Below are positions 55,063 to 63,951 of a stretch of 64,000 nt of DNA, piece after piece (within the stretch, counting starts at the first letter, position 1; each line of letters opens with the position of its first letter). This DNA comes from Melaminivora sp034675505. Lineage in GTDB: Bacteria; Pseudomonadota; Gammaproteobacteria; Burkholderiales; Burkholderiaceae_C. The translations under genes were made by a program, and so were the position numbers. The notes under the pieces were generated by a model. That model saw only the letters and a list, made by a program, of their open reading frames with translations, was not told the origin of the DNA and did no database searches. The DNA lies in assembly GCA_034675505.1 (NCBI GenBank), contig JAUCDD010000045.1, positions 62,001-126,000 of the forward strand. The letters run 5' to 3'.

Positions 55063-55851
55063 TCAGTCTAATGGCTGGGCCGGCGCGGCCTGCAGCATGG
55101 CCTTGGCAATGCCGCGCAGGATGTGGATTTCCTCCTGCGTGGGCTGGGCGCGGTTGAACAGCTGGTTCAGCCGCGGCAGGAGCTTCTTGGGCGCCGCCGG
55201 GTCGAGAAAGCCGATGGCGGCCAGCGCCTGCTGCCAGTGCGCGAGCATGCCCGCGAGCTGCGCGGCGTCGGCCGCCTCGCCCTGCACGGCCCCCGCCGCC
55301 ACGCCGTAGCCGCCCAGCGCCTGGCGCCACTCGTAGGCGATGAGCTGCACGGCAGAGGCCAGGTTGAGCGAGCCGAACTGCGGGTTGGTGGGGATGCTGA
55401 GCGCGGCGTGGCAGCGGTAGACGTCCTCGTTGGCCATGCCGAAGCGCTCGCTGCCGAACAGGAAGGCGATTCCGCCCCGGAAACCGCCGTTTTGGACCAG
55501 ATCAGGCTCTTGCCGGCGTGGATCCACGGCTTCCAGCTCTTGTTTCAATAGCAATTCGAAGTGCTCGCGCGGCGCGCGCGTGGGCGGGCCGAAGTCGCGC
55601 GGCGTCATCGCCGTGGCGCACAGGTGGGTCATGCCGTGCAGCGCCTCGTCCAGCGTGGCGACGATGCGGCAGCGCTGCAGCACATCCACGGCCCCGCTCG
55701 CGCGCTGGATGGTCTCCTCGCGCCGCAGCACGTTGGCCCAACGCGGCGCCACCAGCACCAGGTCGTCGAAGCCCATGGTTTTGATGGCGCGCGCGGCGGC
55801 GCCGACGTTGCCGGCGTGGCTGGTGTGGATCAGGACGAAACGGGTCTGCAT
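55063..55851 (-). CDS. trmJ: tRNA methyltransferase TrmJ with a repeat-derived insert
   Basis: TrmJ methylates the ribose at position 32 of some tRNAs. The 262-residue SPOUT protein has FVLIHTSHAGNVGAAARAIK, MGFDDLVLVAPRW and IAFLFGSERFGMANEDVYRCH. Between EHFELLLKQE and GGIAFLFGSERFG, residues about 100-122 match a dispersed DNA repeat (55488-55553) translated in frame. It is divergent from suhB. Confidence 0.92.
   Translation of the reverse strand: MQTRFVLIHTSHAGNVGAAARAIKTMGFDDLVLVAPRWANVLRREETIQRASGAVDVLQRCRIVATLDEALHGMTHLCATAMTPRDFGPPTRAPREHFELLLKQELEAVDPRRQEPDLVQNGGFRGGIAFLFGSERFGMANEDVYRCHAALSIPTNPQFGSLNLASAVQLIAYEWRQALGGYGVAAGAVQGEAADAAQLAGMLAHWQQALAAIGFLDPAAPKKLLPRLNQLFNRAQPTQEEIHILRGIAKAMLQAAPAQPLD
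55488..55553 (+). repeat. Dispersed repeat inside trmJ, copy 4
   Basis: TTGGACCAGATCAGGCTCTT, then GCCGGCG and CCAGCTCTTGTTTCAATAGC follow the same layout as the intergenic copies. It is in the coding region and in frame with trmJ. Confidence 0.55.
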
Positions 55852-55970
55852 GGCGGGCGATTGTCGCCGCGCGGCAGCCGTTGGCGGCCCGCCCCGGTAG
55901 AATCCGCTCCTTTGCGCGCCCGCATCGCCGGGCGCGCTGTCGTTGTCGCTCCTTCGTTACCTGCCAGCCC

Positions 55971-56960
55971 ATGTCGTCCTCCCTGCACCCCATGCTCAAC
56001 GTGGCCATCAAGGCCGCACGCGCCGCCGGCGCCATCATCAACCGCGCGGCCCTGGACGTGGAGGCGGTGCGCATCTCGCAAAAGCAGATCAATGACTTCG
56101 TCACCGAAGTCGACCACGCATCGGAGCAGGCGATCATCGACACGCTGCTCACCGCCTACCCCGGCCACGGCATCCGGGCCGAGGAATCGGGCAGCGAGCG
56201 CGGCGCGCAGCACTCCGATTTCGTCTGGATCATCGATCCGCTGGACGGCACGACCAACTTCATCCACGGCTTTCCCGTGTATTGCGTGAGCATTGCGCTG
56301 GCGGTGAAGGGCCGCGTGGAGCACGCCGTGGTCTATGACCCCACGCGCAACGACCTGTTCACCGCCACGCGCGGGCGCGGCGCCTTCCTGAACGACCGGC
56401 GCATCCGCGCCTCCAAGCGCACCCGGCTAGCCGAATGCCTGCTGTCCACCGGCTTTCCGTTCCGCCCGGGCGACAACTTCAAGACCTACCAGCTGATGAT
56501 GGCCGACGTCATGCCGCGCGCTGCCGGCATGCGCCGCCCCGGCGCCGCCGCGCTGGACCTGGCCTACGTGGCGGCCGGCTTCACCGACGGCTTCTTCGAG
56601 GCCGGGCTGTCGATCTGGGACGTGGCCGCCGGCAGCCTGCTGGTGACCGAGGCCGGCGGCCTGGTGGGCAACTTCACCGGCGAGGCCGACTTCCTGGAGC
56701 AATCCGAGTGCCTGGCGGCCAGCCCGCGCATCTATGGCCAGCTGGTGAGCCTGCTGGGCAAGTACAGCAAATTCGCCGGCGCCGGCGACAAGGCCGCGAT
56801 ACGCCAGGCCCTGGGCAGCGACGCCGCAGCCGAACCGCAGCCGGCAGACACCCCCGCGGACGCCGCAGACGCCGCCAGCGACACCCCCACCCATGCGGAC
56901 GCCGACGCCGCCAGCGGCGCCGCCCAGCCGGCCCCGGCCCCCGGCCAGGCGCCGTTCTGA
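55971..56960 (+). CDS. suhB: Inositol monophosphatase family protein SuhB
   Basis: SuhB hydrolyses inositol phosphates and also acts in rRNA transcription. The 329-residue protein has the metal-binding FVTEVDHASEQAII, PDIRAEESG-type (HGIRAEESG) and IIDPLDGTTNFIHGFP motifs, and the downstream GLSIWDVAAGSLLV. The tail (about 280-329) is an unusual Ala/Asp/Pro-rich low-complexity stretch. It is divergent from trmJ. Confidence 0.93.
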   Translation: MSSSLHPMLNVAIKAARAAGAIINRAALDVEAVRISQKQINDFVTEVDHASEQAIIDTLLTAYPGHGIRAEESGSERGAQHSDFVWIIDPLDGTTNFIHGFPVYCVSIALAVKGRVEHAVVYDPTRNDLFTATRGRGAFLNDRRIRASKRTRLAECLLSTGFPFRPGDNFKTYQLMMADVMPRAAGMRRPGAAALDLAYVAAGFTDGFFEAGLSIWDVAAGSLLVTEAGGLVGNFTGEADFLEQSECLAASPRIYGQLVSLLGKYSKFAGAGDKAAIRQALGSDAAAEPQPADTPADAADAASDTPTHADADAASGAAQPAPAPGQAPF

Positions 56961-57069
56961 TCGCCGCCCCGGCTGCAGTGCCGGGCAGCGCAGCAGCCGG
57001 GCACGCCGCCCTGCACGCGGGGCTGGGCACGCCGGGGCCCTGGGCGGCTCCGCGAGGGGGTTTTCCGGC

Positions 57070-57134
57070 CTTTTTGGGTCAAAACCGCCACTTGCCGGCG
57101 TGTATTCACGATACTTAGCTATCATTTTTAATAG
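57070..57134 (+). repeat. Dispersed intergenic repeat, copy 5
   Basis: CTTTTTGGGTCAAAACCGCC, CTTGCCGGCGTG and TAGCTATCATTTTTAATAGC repeat the family layout. It sits in the gap between suhB and the Ldh-family gene, just upstream of its start. Confidence 0.65.
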
Positions 57135-57143
57135 CCACCGCCC

Positions 57144-58184
57144 ATGACCGCCCACCCCTGCGCGCCTGCGCCTGCCGTGCGCATCCCGCTCCCGCAGCTG
57201 CGCGCCACGCTGGCGCGCATCTTCGAGCGCCACGGCACCAGCGCCGAGGTCGCCGCCGTGCTGGCCGACAACTGCGCCGGCGCCGAGCGCGACGGCGCGC
57301 ACAGCCACGGCGTCTTTCGCATCCCCGGCTACCTGGCCACGCTGGCCAGCGGCTGGGTGGACGGGCGCGCCGTGCCGCGCGTGCACGACCTGGCGCCGGG
57401 CGCCATCGCCGTCGACGCGGCCAACGGCTTTGCCCAGCCGGCGCTGGCGGCGGCGCGCGAACTGCTGGTGGCCAAGGCACGCGCCAATGGCATCGCGCTG
57501 CTGGCGATCCGCGATTCGCACCACTTCGCCGCACTGTGGCCCGACGTCGAGCCCCTGGCCGAGCAGGGCCTGGTGGCGCTGGCGCTGGTCAACAGCATGG
57601 CCTGCGTGGTGCCGCACGGCGGCACGCGCGCGCTGTTCGGCACCAACCCCATCGCCTTTGCCGCGCCGCGCGCGGGCGGCGAGCCGCTGGTGTTCGACCT
57701 GGCCACCAGCAGCCTGGCGCACGGCGACGTGCAGCTGGCCGCGCGCGCCGGGCAGCTGCTGCCCGAGGGCTGCGGCGTGGACGCCCAGGGCCGGCCGACG
57801 CGCGAGCCGCGCGCCGTGCTGGACGGCGGCGCGCTGCTGCCATTCGGTGGGCACAAGGGCTCGGCGCTGTCCATGATGGTGGAGCTGCTGGCCGCTGCGC
57901 TCACCGGCGGCAATTTTTCCTTCGGCTTCGACTGGAGCGGCCACCCCGGCGCGCAGACGCCGCGCACCGGCGAGCTGGTCATTGCCATCGATCCGGCGAA
58001 ATCGGCCGGCCAGGGCTTTGCCGCGCGCTGCGAGGAATTGGTCGAGTCCATGGCGGCGGCAGGGCAGCCGCGCCGCCCGGGCCAGCAGCGCCAGCGCCAG
58101 CGCGCGGACTCGCTGGCGCACGGCGTGCCGCTGGCGCGCGCCACCTGGGACGAGCTGCAGCAGCTGGCCGGCCAGGCCGCCTGA
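57144..58184 (+). CDS. Ldh-family NAD(P)H-dependent oxidoreductase
   Basis: The 346-residue protein belongs to the LDH2/MDH2 family (malate, ureidoglycolate and delta-1-piperideine-2-carboxylate dehydrogenases). Landmarks are ERDGAHSHGVFRIPGYL, AIAVDAANGFAQPAL, ANGIALLAIRDSHHFAALW, LFGTNPIAFAAPR and FGGHKGSALSMMVELLAAAL. Which substrate it uses cannot be read from the sequence. It ends 22 bases before the convergent cupin gene. The ATG at 57144 follows a dispersed repeat. Confidence 0.85.
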   Translation: MTAHPCAPAPAVRIPLPQLRATLARIFERHGTSAEVAAVLADNCAGAERDGAHSHGVFRIPGYLATLASGWVDGRAVPRVHDLAPGAIAVDAANGFAQPALAAARELLVAKARANGIALLAIRDSHHFAALWPDVEPLAEQGLVALALVNSMACVVPHGGTRALFGTNPIAFAAPRAGGEPLVFDLATSSLAHGDVQLAARAGQLLPEGCGVDAQGRPTREPRAVLDGGALLPFGGHKGSALSMMVELLAAALTGGNFSFGFDWSGHPGAQTPRTGELVIAIDPAKSAGQGFAARCEELVESMAAAGQPRRPGQQRQRQRADSLAHGVPLARATWDELQQLAGQAA

Positions 58185-58205
58185 CGCCGCGCCCGGGCGC
58201 AGCGC

Positions 58206-58631
58206 CTATTGCTCGGCGATCACGTCGATGAACACCAGCGGCTCGCTGCCGGTGTTGGCAAGGCCGTGGCCCTCGCCCTTGCGCACGATGGTCACGTCGC
58301 CGGCCTTGACCTTGACCTCGCGCCCGTCCTTGTCCTTGAACACGCCCTCGCCCGAGACGATGATGTAGGTGTCCTCGTTGTTCTGGTGCTGGTGGTAGCC
58401 GATCGAGTGGCCGGGCGCCAGGGTCAGCCAGCTGATTTCCTTGATGGCCTGGTCCTTGGTCGCCTTGTCGCGCGTGAAGGCGTACTCGCCCACCAGCGTG
58501 CCAGCGCCGCCGGCGGGCTTGTCCTTGTCGAGCTTGATCAGCTGGCCCTTGGGGAACACGTCGGCTGCGGCCAGGCCGGCCAGGCCCAGCGCGGCCAGCG
58601 CCACGGCTGCGTTGCGGATGAAGCGGTGCAT
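58206..58631 (-). CDS. Exported cupin-domain protein
   Basis: The 141-residue protein has a signal peptide (MHRFIRNAAVALAALGLAGL) and a cupin barrel with HQHQNNEDTYIIVSGEG, VKAGDVTIVRKGEGHGLANT. It likely binds a metal through His/Glu residues. Substrate is unknown. It may lie at the end of a small unit with the upstream MFS gene on the same strand. Confidence 0.8.
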   Translation of the reverse strand: MHRFIRNAAVALAALGLAGLAAADVFPKGQLIKLDKDKPAGGAGTLVGEYAFTRDKATKDQAIKEISWLTLAPGHSIGYHQHQNNEDTYIIVSGEGVFKDKDGREVKVKAGDVTIVRKGEGHGLANTGSEPLVFIDVIAEQ

Positions 58632-58655
58632 GGGATGGATCTCCAGCGTGGTTGC

Positions 58656-58682
58656 AAGAAAGAAGGAAAGAAGGAAAGAAAG
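58656..58682. repeat. GAAGGAAA purine microsatellite upstream of the cupin gene
   Basis: About three copies of GAAAGAAG precede the cupin start on the minus strand (reading as a pyrimidine tract). Similar to the GAA/GAG tract in czcC, it could be slippage-prone; its effect, if any, is unknown. Confidence 0.55.
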
Positions 58683-58694
58683 CGCCGGGCAGTA

Positions 58695-59904
58695 TCACAC
58701 GGCATCGCGCTCGCGCCCCAGGGCGAACCGCAGGCTCGCCTGGCCCAGCAGCGCAGCGCCAAACAGCACCACCGCCGCCGCCAGCGCGGGGTTGCCGCCC
58801 CAGCCCACCAGGGCCGAGAACACCCGCCCCCAGCGCCATCTGCACGCAGCCGTACAGCCCGGCGGCCGAGCCGACGCGGCGCGCGTCCAGCATCAGCACC
58901 TTGCCCAGCACCGCCGGGCTGGCCAGGCCGGCGCCCAGCACGAAGCACACCATCAGCCCCACCGCCCGCACCAGCGTCAGCCAGCCGCACAGCTCCAGCA
59001 GCAGGAAGGCGGCGCCGCTGGCCACGCTCAGGCCATTGCCCCACAGCAGCAGCCGCTCCATGCCCCAGCGCCCGGCCAGGCGGCTGGCCAGCAGGCTGCC
59101 GGCGGCGATGCCCAGCATGACCACTGCCAGCGCCACGCCCACATCGCCCAGCGGCCGCCCCAGCTGCGCCGTGATGATGAAAGGCGCGGCAGCGATGAAG
59201 GCATAGACCGAGGTGGTCGCGCAGCCGCCGCCCACGGCGTAGCCGAGGAAGGCGGGCGAGCGCAGCAGCACGCCATAGTCGCGCGCCAGCCGGGCCGGGC
59301 GCAGGCGCCCGCGCGGCGCGGCGGTCTCGGGCACCAGGCGCCAGGCCAGCACCAGCGTCGCCGCGCCCAGCAGCGCCAGCAGGGCGAACACGGCGCGCCA
59401 GCCGCCCAGCAGCACCAGGCCCGAGCCCGCCAGCGGCGCCAGCCCCGGGCCGGCCATCATCGTGAGGTTGAGCAGCGCCAGCGCGCGCACCGCATCGGCC
59501 GGCGCGTGCGTGTCGCGCACCATGGCCCGGCCCAGGGCCAGGCCGGCGCAGCCGCCCAGCGCCTGCACCAGCCGCGCGGCAATCAGCAGCGGCACGCTGG
59601 GCGCCAGCATCGCGCCGATGCCGCCCAGCACGTACAGCGCCAGCCCAGCCAGCAGCGGCGGGCGCCGCCCCAGCGCGTCCGACAGCGGCCCGTAGATGAG
59701 CTGGCCCAGCGCCAGCCCGGCGATGTAGGCGCTGATGGCCGCCTGCACGGCGGCGCTGCCGACCTGGAAGTGGCGCGCGGCGTCGGGCAGCGCCGGCACG
59801 AACATGTGCATGGCCAGCGTGCCGCTGAGCGTGATGAGCGCCAGCAGCCACAGCGGCACGCGCGCGCGGCTGGCAGGCGCAATGGGCGGGGGAGCAAGGG
59901 ACAT
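58695..59904 (-). pseudogene. Bcr/CflA-family MFS drug transporter, frameshifted near the 3' end
   Basis: The protein has the MFS pattern LALITLSGTLAMHMFVPALP, AYIAGLALGQLIYGPLSDALGRR, and further spans to GCVQMALG. At a run of five C residues (58827-58831) the frame shifts. With one C fewer, ALG joins RVFSALVGWGGNPALAAAVV and ends in LGRERDAV at 58695, restoring about 402 codons. As written, the last two to three spans are lost. The family exports drugs such as bicyclomycin and chloramphenicol; cargo here is unknown. Confidence 0.82.
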
Positions 59905-60013
59905 GAAAGGCGCGGTGCGGCCCGCGCGCAGGAGTCGTAGGCGGCCGCAAGCGAGAAGCAGACAACCCGCCATTGTCCGCGCATGCCACCTGGCGGCGTG
60001 GCGGCCGCCGCGT

Positions 60014-61660
60014 TCAGGCGTCTATGGCGCTGGCCGAGCCGGCGCGCTGGCGCAGCTCGAACTTCTGGATCTTGCCGGTGCTGGTCTTGGGCAGCTCGCC
60101 GAAGACTACGGCGCGCGGCACCTTGAAGCCGGCCAGGTGCTTTTTGCAGTGCGCCACGATGTCCTCGGGCGTCACCTCGGCGCCGGCCTTCAGCTCGATG
60201 AAGGCGCAGGGCGTTTCGCCCCATTTCGCATCCGGCCTGGCCACCACGGCGGCGGCCAGCACGGCCGGATGGCGGTACAGCACGTCCTCGACCTCGATGG
60301 AGGAGATGTTCTCGCCGCCGGAGATGATGATGTCCTTGCTGCGGTCGCGGATCTTGATGTAGCCGTCCGGGTACTGCACCGCCAGGTCGCCCGAGTGGAA
60401 CCAGCCGCCGGCGAAGGCCTCCTCGGTGGCCTTGGGGTTCTTCAGGTAGCCCTTCATGGTGATGTTGCCGCGGAACATGATCTCGCCCATGGTCTGGCCG
60501 TCGCGCGGCACGGGCTGCAGCGTGTCGGGGTCGAGCACCTCGGCGGCGCGCTGCAGGTGGTAGCGCACGCCCTGGCGGGCGTTCAAGCGAGCGCGCTCGC
60601 CAATGTCCAGCTGCTGCCAGCTGTCGTGCTTGGCGCACACCGTCGCCGGGCCGTAGACCTCGGTCAGGCCGTAGACGTGCGTGAGGTCTATGCCCAGCTG
60701 CTCCATGCCTTCGATCATCGCCGCCGGCGGCGCGGCGCCCGCCACCATGGCCTTGACGCCTGCGGGCAGGCCCTGCTTCATGTCGCCGGGCGCATTGACC
60801 AGCAGGCTGTGCACGATGGGCGCGCCGCAGTAGTGCGTCACGCCGTGCTCGCGGATGGCGTCGAAGATCGCCTGCGCCTCGACGCGGCGCAGGCACACGT
60901 TGACGCCGGCGCGCGCCGCCACGGTCCAGGGAAAGCACCAGCCGTTGCAGTGGAACATGGGCAGCGTCCACAGGTACACGGCGTGCTTGGGCATGTCCCA
61001 CTCCAGCACATTGCTCACGGCGTTGGAGTAGGCACCGCGGTGGTGGTAGACCACGCCCTTGGGGTTGCCGGTGGTGCCGGAGGTGTAGTTCAGCGCGATG
61101 GCATCCCATTCGTCGGCGGGCAGCTCCCCGGCGAACTGCGGGTCGCCGGCGGCAATGAAGTCCTCGTAGCGCGTGCCGCCCAGGGGCTGCGCGGCGGGGC
61201 CATACAGCGCGTCCTCGACCTCGATCAGCAGCAGGGGTGCGGCGCTCTTGCGCAGCGCCAGCGCGCGCGCCAGGGTGGGCGTGAACTCGGGATCGACGAT
61301 GACGGCCTTGGCCTCGCCGTGGTCGAGCATGAAGGCCACCGCCTCGGGGTCCAGGCGCGTGTTGAGCGCGTTCAGCACCGCGCCGGCCATGGGCACGCCA
61401 AAGTGCGCCTCGACCATGGGCGGCGTGTTGGGCAGCAGCACCGCCACGGTGTCGTTCTTGGCTATGCCGGCTCGCCGCAGGCTGCTGGCCAGGCGGCGGC
61501 AGCGCTCATAGGTCTGGCTCCAGGTCTGGCGCAGATCGCCGTGCACGATGGCCAGCCGCTCGGGGTAGACCTCGGCCGTGCGCTCGATGAAGGACAGCGG
61601 CGTGAGCGGCGCGTAGTTGGCCTCTGTACGCGGCAAATGCTGGTCGAAGATGCTGGTCAT
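60014..61660 (-). CDS. Acyl-CoA synthetase (AMP-forming)
   Basis: The 548-residue enzyme activates a fatty or aromatic acid with ATP and CoA. Motifs are LNYTSGTTGNPKGVVYH (P-loop), GLTEVYGPATVC, WFHSGDLAVQYPDGYIKIRDRSKD and KTSTGKIQKFELR at the C-terminus. It resembles AlkK/DmdB-type medium-chain synthetases. The ATG at 61660 gives MTSIFDQHLPRTEANYAPLT. It is divergent from dnaG, with about 100 bases between. Confidence 0.9.
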   Translation of the reverse strand: MTSIFDQHLPRTEANYAPLTPLSFIERTAEVYPERLAIVHGDLRQTWSQTYERCRRLASSLRRAGIAKNDTVAVLLPNTPPMVEAHFGVPMAGAVLNALNTRLDPEAVAFMLDHGEAKAVIVDPEFTPTLARALALRKSAAPLLLIEVEDALYGPAAQPLGGTRYEDFIAAGDPQFAGELPADEWDAIALNYTSGTTGNPKGVVYHHRGAYSNAVSNVLEWDMPKHAVYLWTLPMFHCNGWCFPWTVAARAGVNVCLRRVEAQAIFDAIREHGVTHYCGAPIVHSLLVNAPGDMKQGLPAGVKAMVAGAAPPAAMIEGMEQLGIDLTHVYGLTEVYGPATVCAKHDSWQQLDIGERARLNARQGVRYHLQRAAEVLDPDTLQPVPRDGQTMGEIMFRGNITMKGYLKNPKATEEAFAGGWFHSGDLAVQYPDGYIKIRDRSKDIIISGGENISSIEVEDVLYRHPAVLAAAVVARPDAKWGETPCAFIELKAGAEVTPEDIVAHCKKHLAGFKVPRAVVFGELPKTSTGKIQKFELRQRAGSASAIDA

Positions 61661-61763
61661 GGCGGTCCTGAACAAAACGTGGCGGTGGAGATGCGGTACC
61701 GCGCGATTACAGCAAACAGCGCTGACGCGGCGCTGAAACGGCCTGCCGCGGCCATGCGCCAAA

Positions 61764-63647
61764 ATGCGGCGCGTGTCCATTCCCCAGTCCTTCATCCAGG
61801 AGCTGCTCGCGCGCGTCGATGTGGTCGAGGTCGTCGGCCGCCACGTGCAGCTGAAGAAAAGCGGCGCCAACTACATGGGGCTGTGCCCCTTTCACGGCGA
61901 GAAATCCCCATCGTTCAGCGTCAGCCCGTCCAAGCAGTTTTTCCACTGTTTCGGCTGCGGCAAGAGCGGCAACGCCATCGGCTTCCTGATGGAGCACGCC
62001 GGCATGGGCTTCGTCGAGGCAGTGCAGGAGCTGGCCCAGGGCAGCGGCCTGCAGGTGCCCGACGAGCGCGCCAGCCCGGCAGAGCGCGCGCGCGCCGCCG
62101 AGCAGCGCCGCCAGCAGGCCACGCTCGCCGACGTGCTGGAGCGCGCCGCCCGGGCCTGGCAGCAGCGCCTGCGCGAATCGCCGCGCGCCATCGCCTACTT
62201 CAAGGGCCGCGGCGTATCGGGCCAGATCGCCAAGCGCTACGGCCTGGGCTATGCCCCCGAGGGCTGGCACGGCCTGGCCAGCGTCTTTGCCCAGTACGAC
62301 GACCCGCTGCTGGTCGAGGCCGGGCTGGTGCTGGTGCACGAGGAGGACGGGCGGCGCTACGACCGCTTCCGCGACCGCGTGATGTTCCCGATCCGCAACG
62401 TGCGCGGAGAATGCATCGCCTTCGGCGGGCGCGTGCTGGGCGACGACAAGCCGAAGTACCTGAACTCGCCCGAAACGCCGGTGTTCCACAAGGGCCAGGA
62501 GCTGTATGGCCTGTACGAGGCGCGCACGGCCATGCGCGCCATGGGCTACGCGCTGGTCACCGAGGGCTACATGGACGTGGTGGCGCTGGCGCAGCGCGGC
62601 TTCGCCAATGCCGTGGCGACGCTGGGCACGGCCTGCACGCCCGAGCATGTGCACAAGCTGTTTCGCTTCACCGACGCAGTGGTCTTCAGCTTCGACGGCG
62701 ACGCCGCCGGGCGGCGGGCGGCGCACAAGGCGCTCACCGCCGCCCTGCCCTATGCCAGCGACACGCGCAGCGTGAAATTCCTGTTCCTGCCGCCCGAGCA
62801 CGACCCGGACAGCTTCATCCGCGAACATGGCAGCGAGGGCTTCACGCGCGAGGTCGAGGCCGCCGTGCCCCTGTCGCGCTTTTTGCTCGAAGCCGCCAGC
62901 GAGGACTGCGACCTGGGCACGGCCGAAGGCAGGGCGCGCATGCTCAGCAACGCGCGCGAGCCCTGGAACGCCCTGCCCGCCGGCGCGCTGCGCCACCAGA
63001 TCCTGGCCGAGCTGGCGCGCCAGGGCCAGCTGCCGGCGCAGGAGCTGGCGGCGCTGTGGGCGCAACAGGCCGGCGCGGCTGCCCCGGCGCCACCGGGCGG
63101 GCCCGGGCCCGGCCGCGCGGCAGAAGGCGCGCCCCGCCGGCCCTGGCGCCCGGGCCGGGGCAGCGAGGGCGCACGCCGCAGTGCGCCGGCGCAGCCGCCC
63201 TACCCGCAGCCGGCGCGGCGCATCGACCACGCGGCGCGCCTGCTGCTGTCGCACATGGTGTTCCTGGAGGAGCTCTCGCACGAGGAGCAGGCGCTGCTGC
63301 GCGAGCAACCCGCGCCGCATGGCGCCCTGGTGCTCTGGCTGGAGGAGCGCCTGCACGAGCACGGCCCCCAGCCCTGGGCGGTGCTGCGCGAGGCCCTGGC
63401 CGGCCATCCCTGTCAGGGCCTGGCCGAGCGCCTGATGACCGGCTCACACGCCCAGACCGAAGGCGAGGAGGCCGAGCTGCGCTGGGAGCTGCGCGACCTG
63501 CTCAACCGCATGCTGGCCGAGGCCATCAAGCACGAGCAAAACGCGCTGGTCGCGCTGGCAGCGCACGACCCCGAGGCCCTGGAGCGCTACCGCCAGCTGC
63601 AGGAGCGGCGCCTGGCGCTACAGCAACCGCGGCGCGCGGGATCTTGA
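61764..63647 (+). CDS. dnaG: DNA primase DnaG
   Basis: DnaG makes RNA primers for replication. The 627-residue protein has the CHC2 zinc ribbon MGLCPFHGEKSPSFSVSPSK and HCFGCGKSGNAIGFLMEH, a TOPRIM core with VTEGYMDVVALAQRG and FDGDAAGRRA, and a C-terminal DnaB-binding region. A GTG at 61773 three codons downstream gives the usual MSIPQSF start and is an alternative to the ATG. It is followed by the start of rpoD. No rpsU precedes it. Confidence 0.95.
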   Translation: MRRVSIPQSFIQELLARVDVVEVVGRHVQLKKSGANYMGLCPFHGEKSPSFSVSPSKQFFHCFGCGKSGNAIGFLMEHAGMGFVEAVQELAQGSGLQVPDERASPAERARAAEQRRQQATLADVLERAARAWQQRLRESPRAIAYFKGRGVSGQIAKRYGLGYAPEGWHGLASVFAQYDDPLLVEAGLVLVHEEDGRRYDRFRDRVMFPIRNVRGECIAFGGRVLGDDKPKYLNSPETPVFHKGQELYGLYEARTAMRAMGYALVTEGYMDVVALAQRGFANAVATLGTACTPEHVHKLFRFTDAVVFSFDGDAAGRRAAHKALTAALPYASDTRSVKFLFLPPEHDPDSFIREHGSEGFTREVEAAVPLSRFLLEAASEDCDLGTAEGRARMLSNAREPWNALPAGALRHQILAELARQGQLPAQELAALWAQQAGAAAPAPPGGPGPGRAAEGAPRRPWRPGRGSEGARRSAPAQPPYPQPARRIDHAARLLLSHMVFLEELSHEEQALLREQPAPHGALVLWLEERLHEHGPQPWAVLREALAGHPCQGLAERLMTGSHAQTEGEEAELRWELRDLLNRMLAEAIKHEQNALVALAAHDPEALERYRQLQERRLALQQPRRAGS

Positions 63648-63687
63648 CTTTTGCTGCGTTTTCGCCTCTTGATTTCGCGCCCGCCGG

Positions 63688-63693
63688 TATAAT
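63688..63693 (+). promoter_or_regulatory. Candidate -10 element for rpoD in the dnaG-rpoD gap
   Basis: A perfect TATAAT at 63688-63693 lies 41 bases after the dnaG stop. No convincing -35 was seen at the usual distance. The 304-base gap (63648-63951) otherwise contains no recognisable gene. An open frame from 63750 to the end is read as a shadow because it is out of frame with rpoD. Confidence 0.45.
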
Positions 63694-63824
63694 GTAGGGT
63701 TTGTCGGCAAGAGCGACAGCAGCACCTCCGGGCCAGGCAACCGTGACACATGAGCGCAGCAGCGCCCACGACCGCCACCTCACCGCAAGGACTGCACCCC
63801 AAATGTTCGCCCGGACATCTTGCC

Positions 63825-63852
63825 CTTGAGGGAGCCGCCCCTCACCTCATGA
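63825..63852 (+). promoter_or_regulatory. Possible sigma32 promoter upstream of rpoD
   Basis: CTTGAGG (63825-63831) followed by 13 bases and CCTCATGA (63845-63852) matches the sigma32 layout at most positions. In E. coli a heat-shock promoter for rpoD lies inside dnaG, so a similar role is plausible. It is weaker than the dnaK candidate. Confidence 0.35.
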
Positions 63853-63951
63853 CACAAGGCCCTGCCCTTGCCGCGCTGCTTTTTTGCGCCGGCAGCTGCG
63901 GCGTCGCTTGCGTTCTCGTTTGGTGTGCCCTTTTTGACCCTGAGGTTGTCC

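Noticed and set aside
59735..63697. A 1320-codon open frame on the + strand over the acyl-CoA synthetase and dnaG
   Set aside because: It is antisense to the synthetase and in another frame of dnaG, so it is a shadow. The true dnaG reading frame shows all expected motifs.
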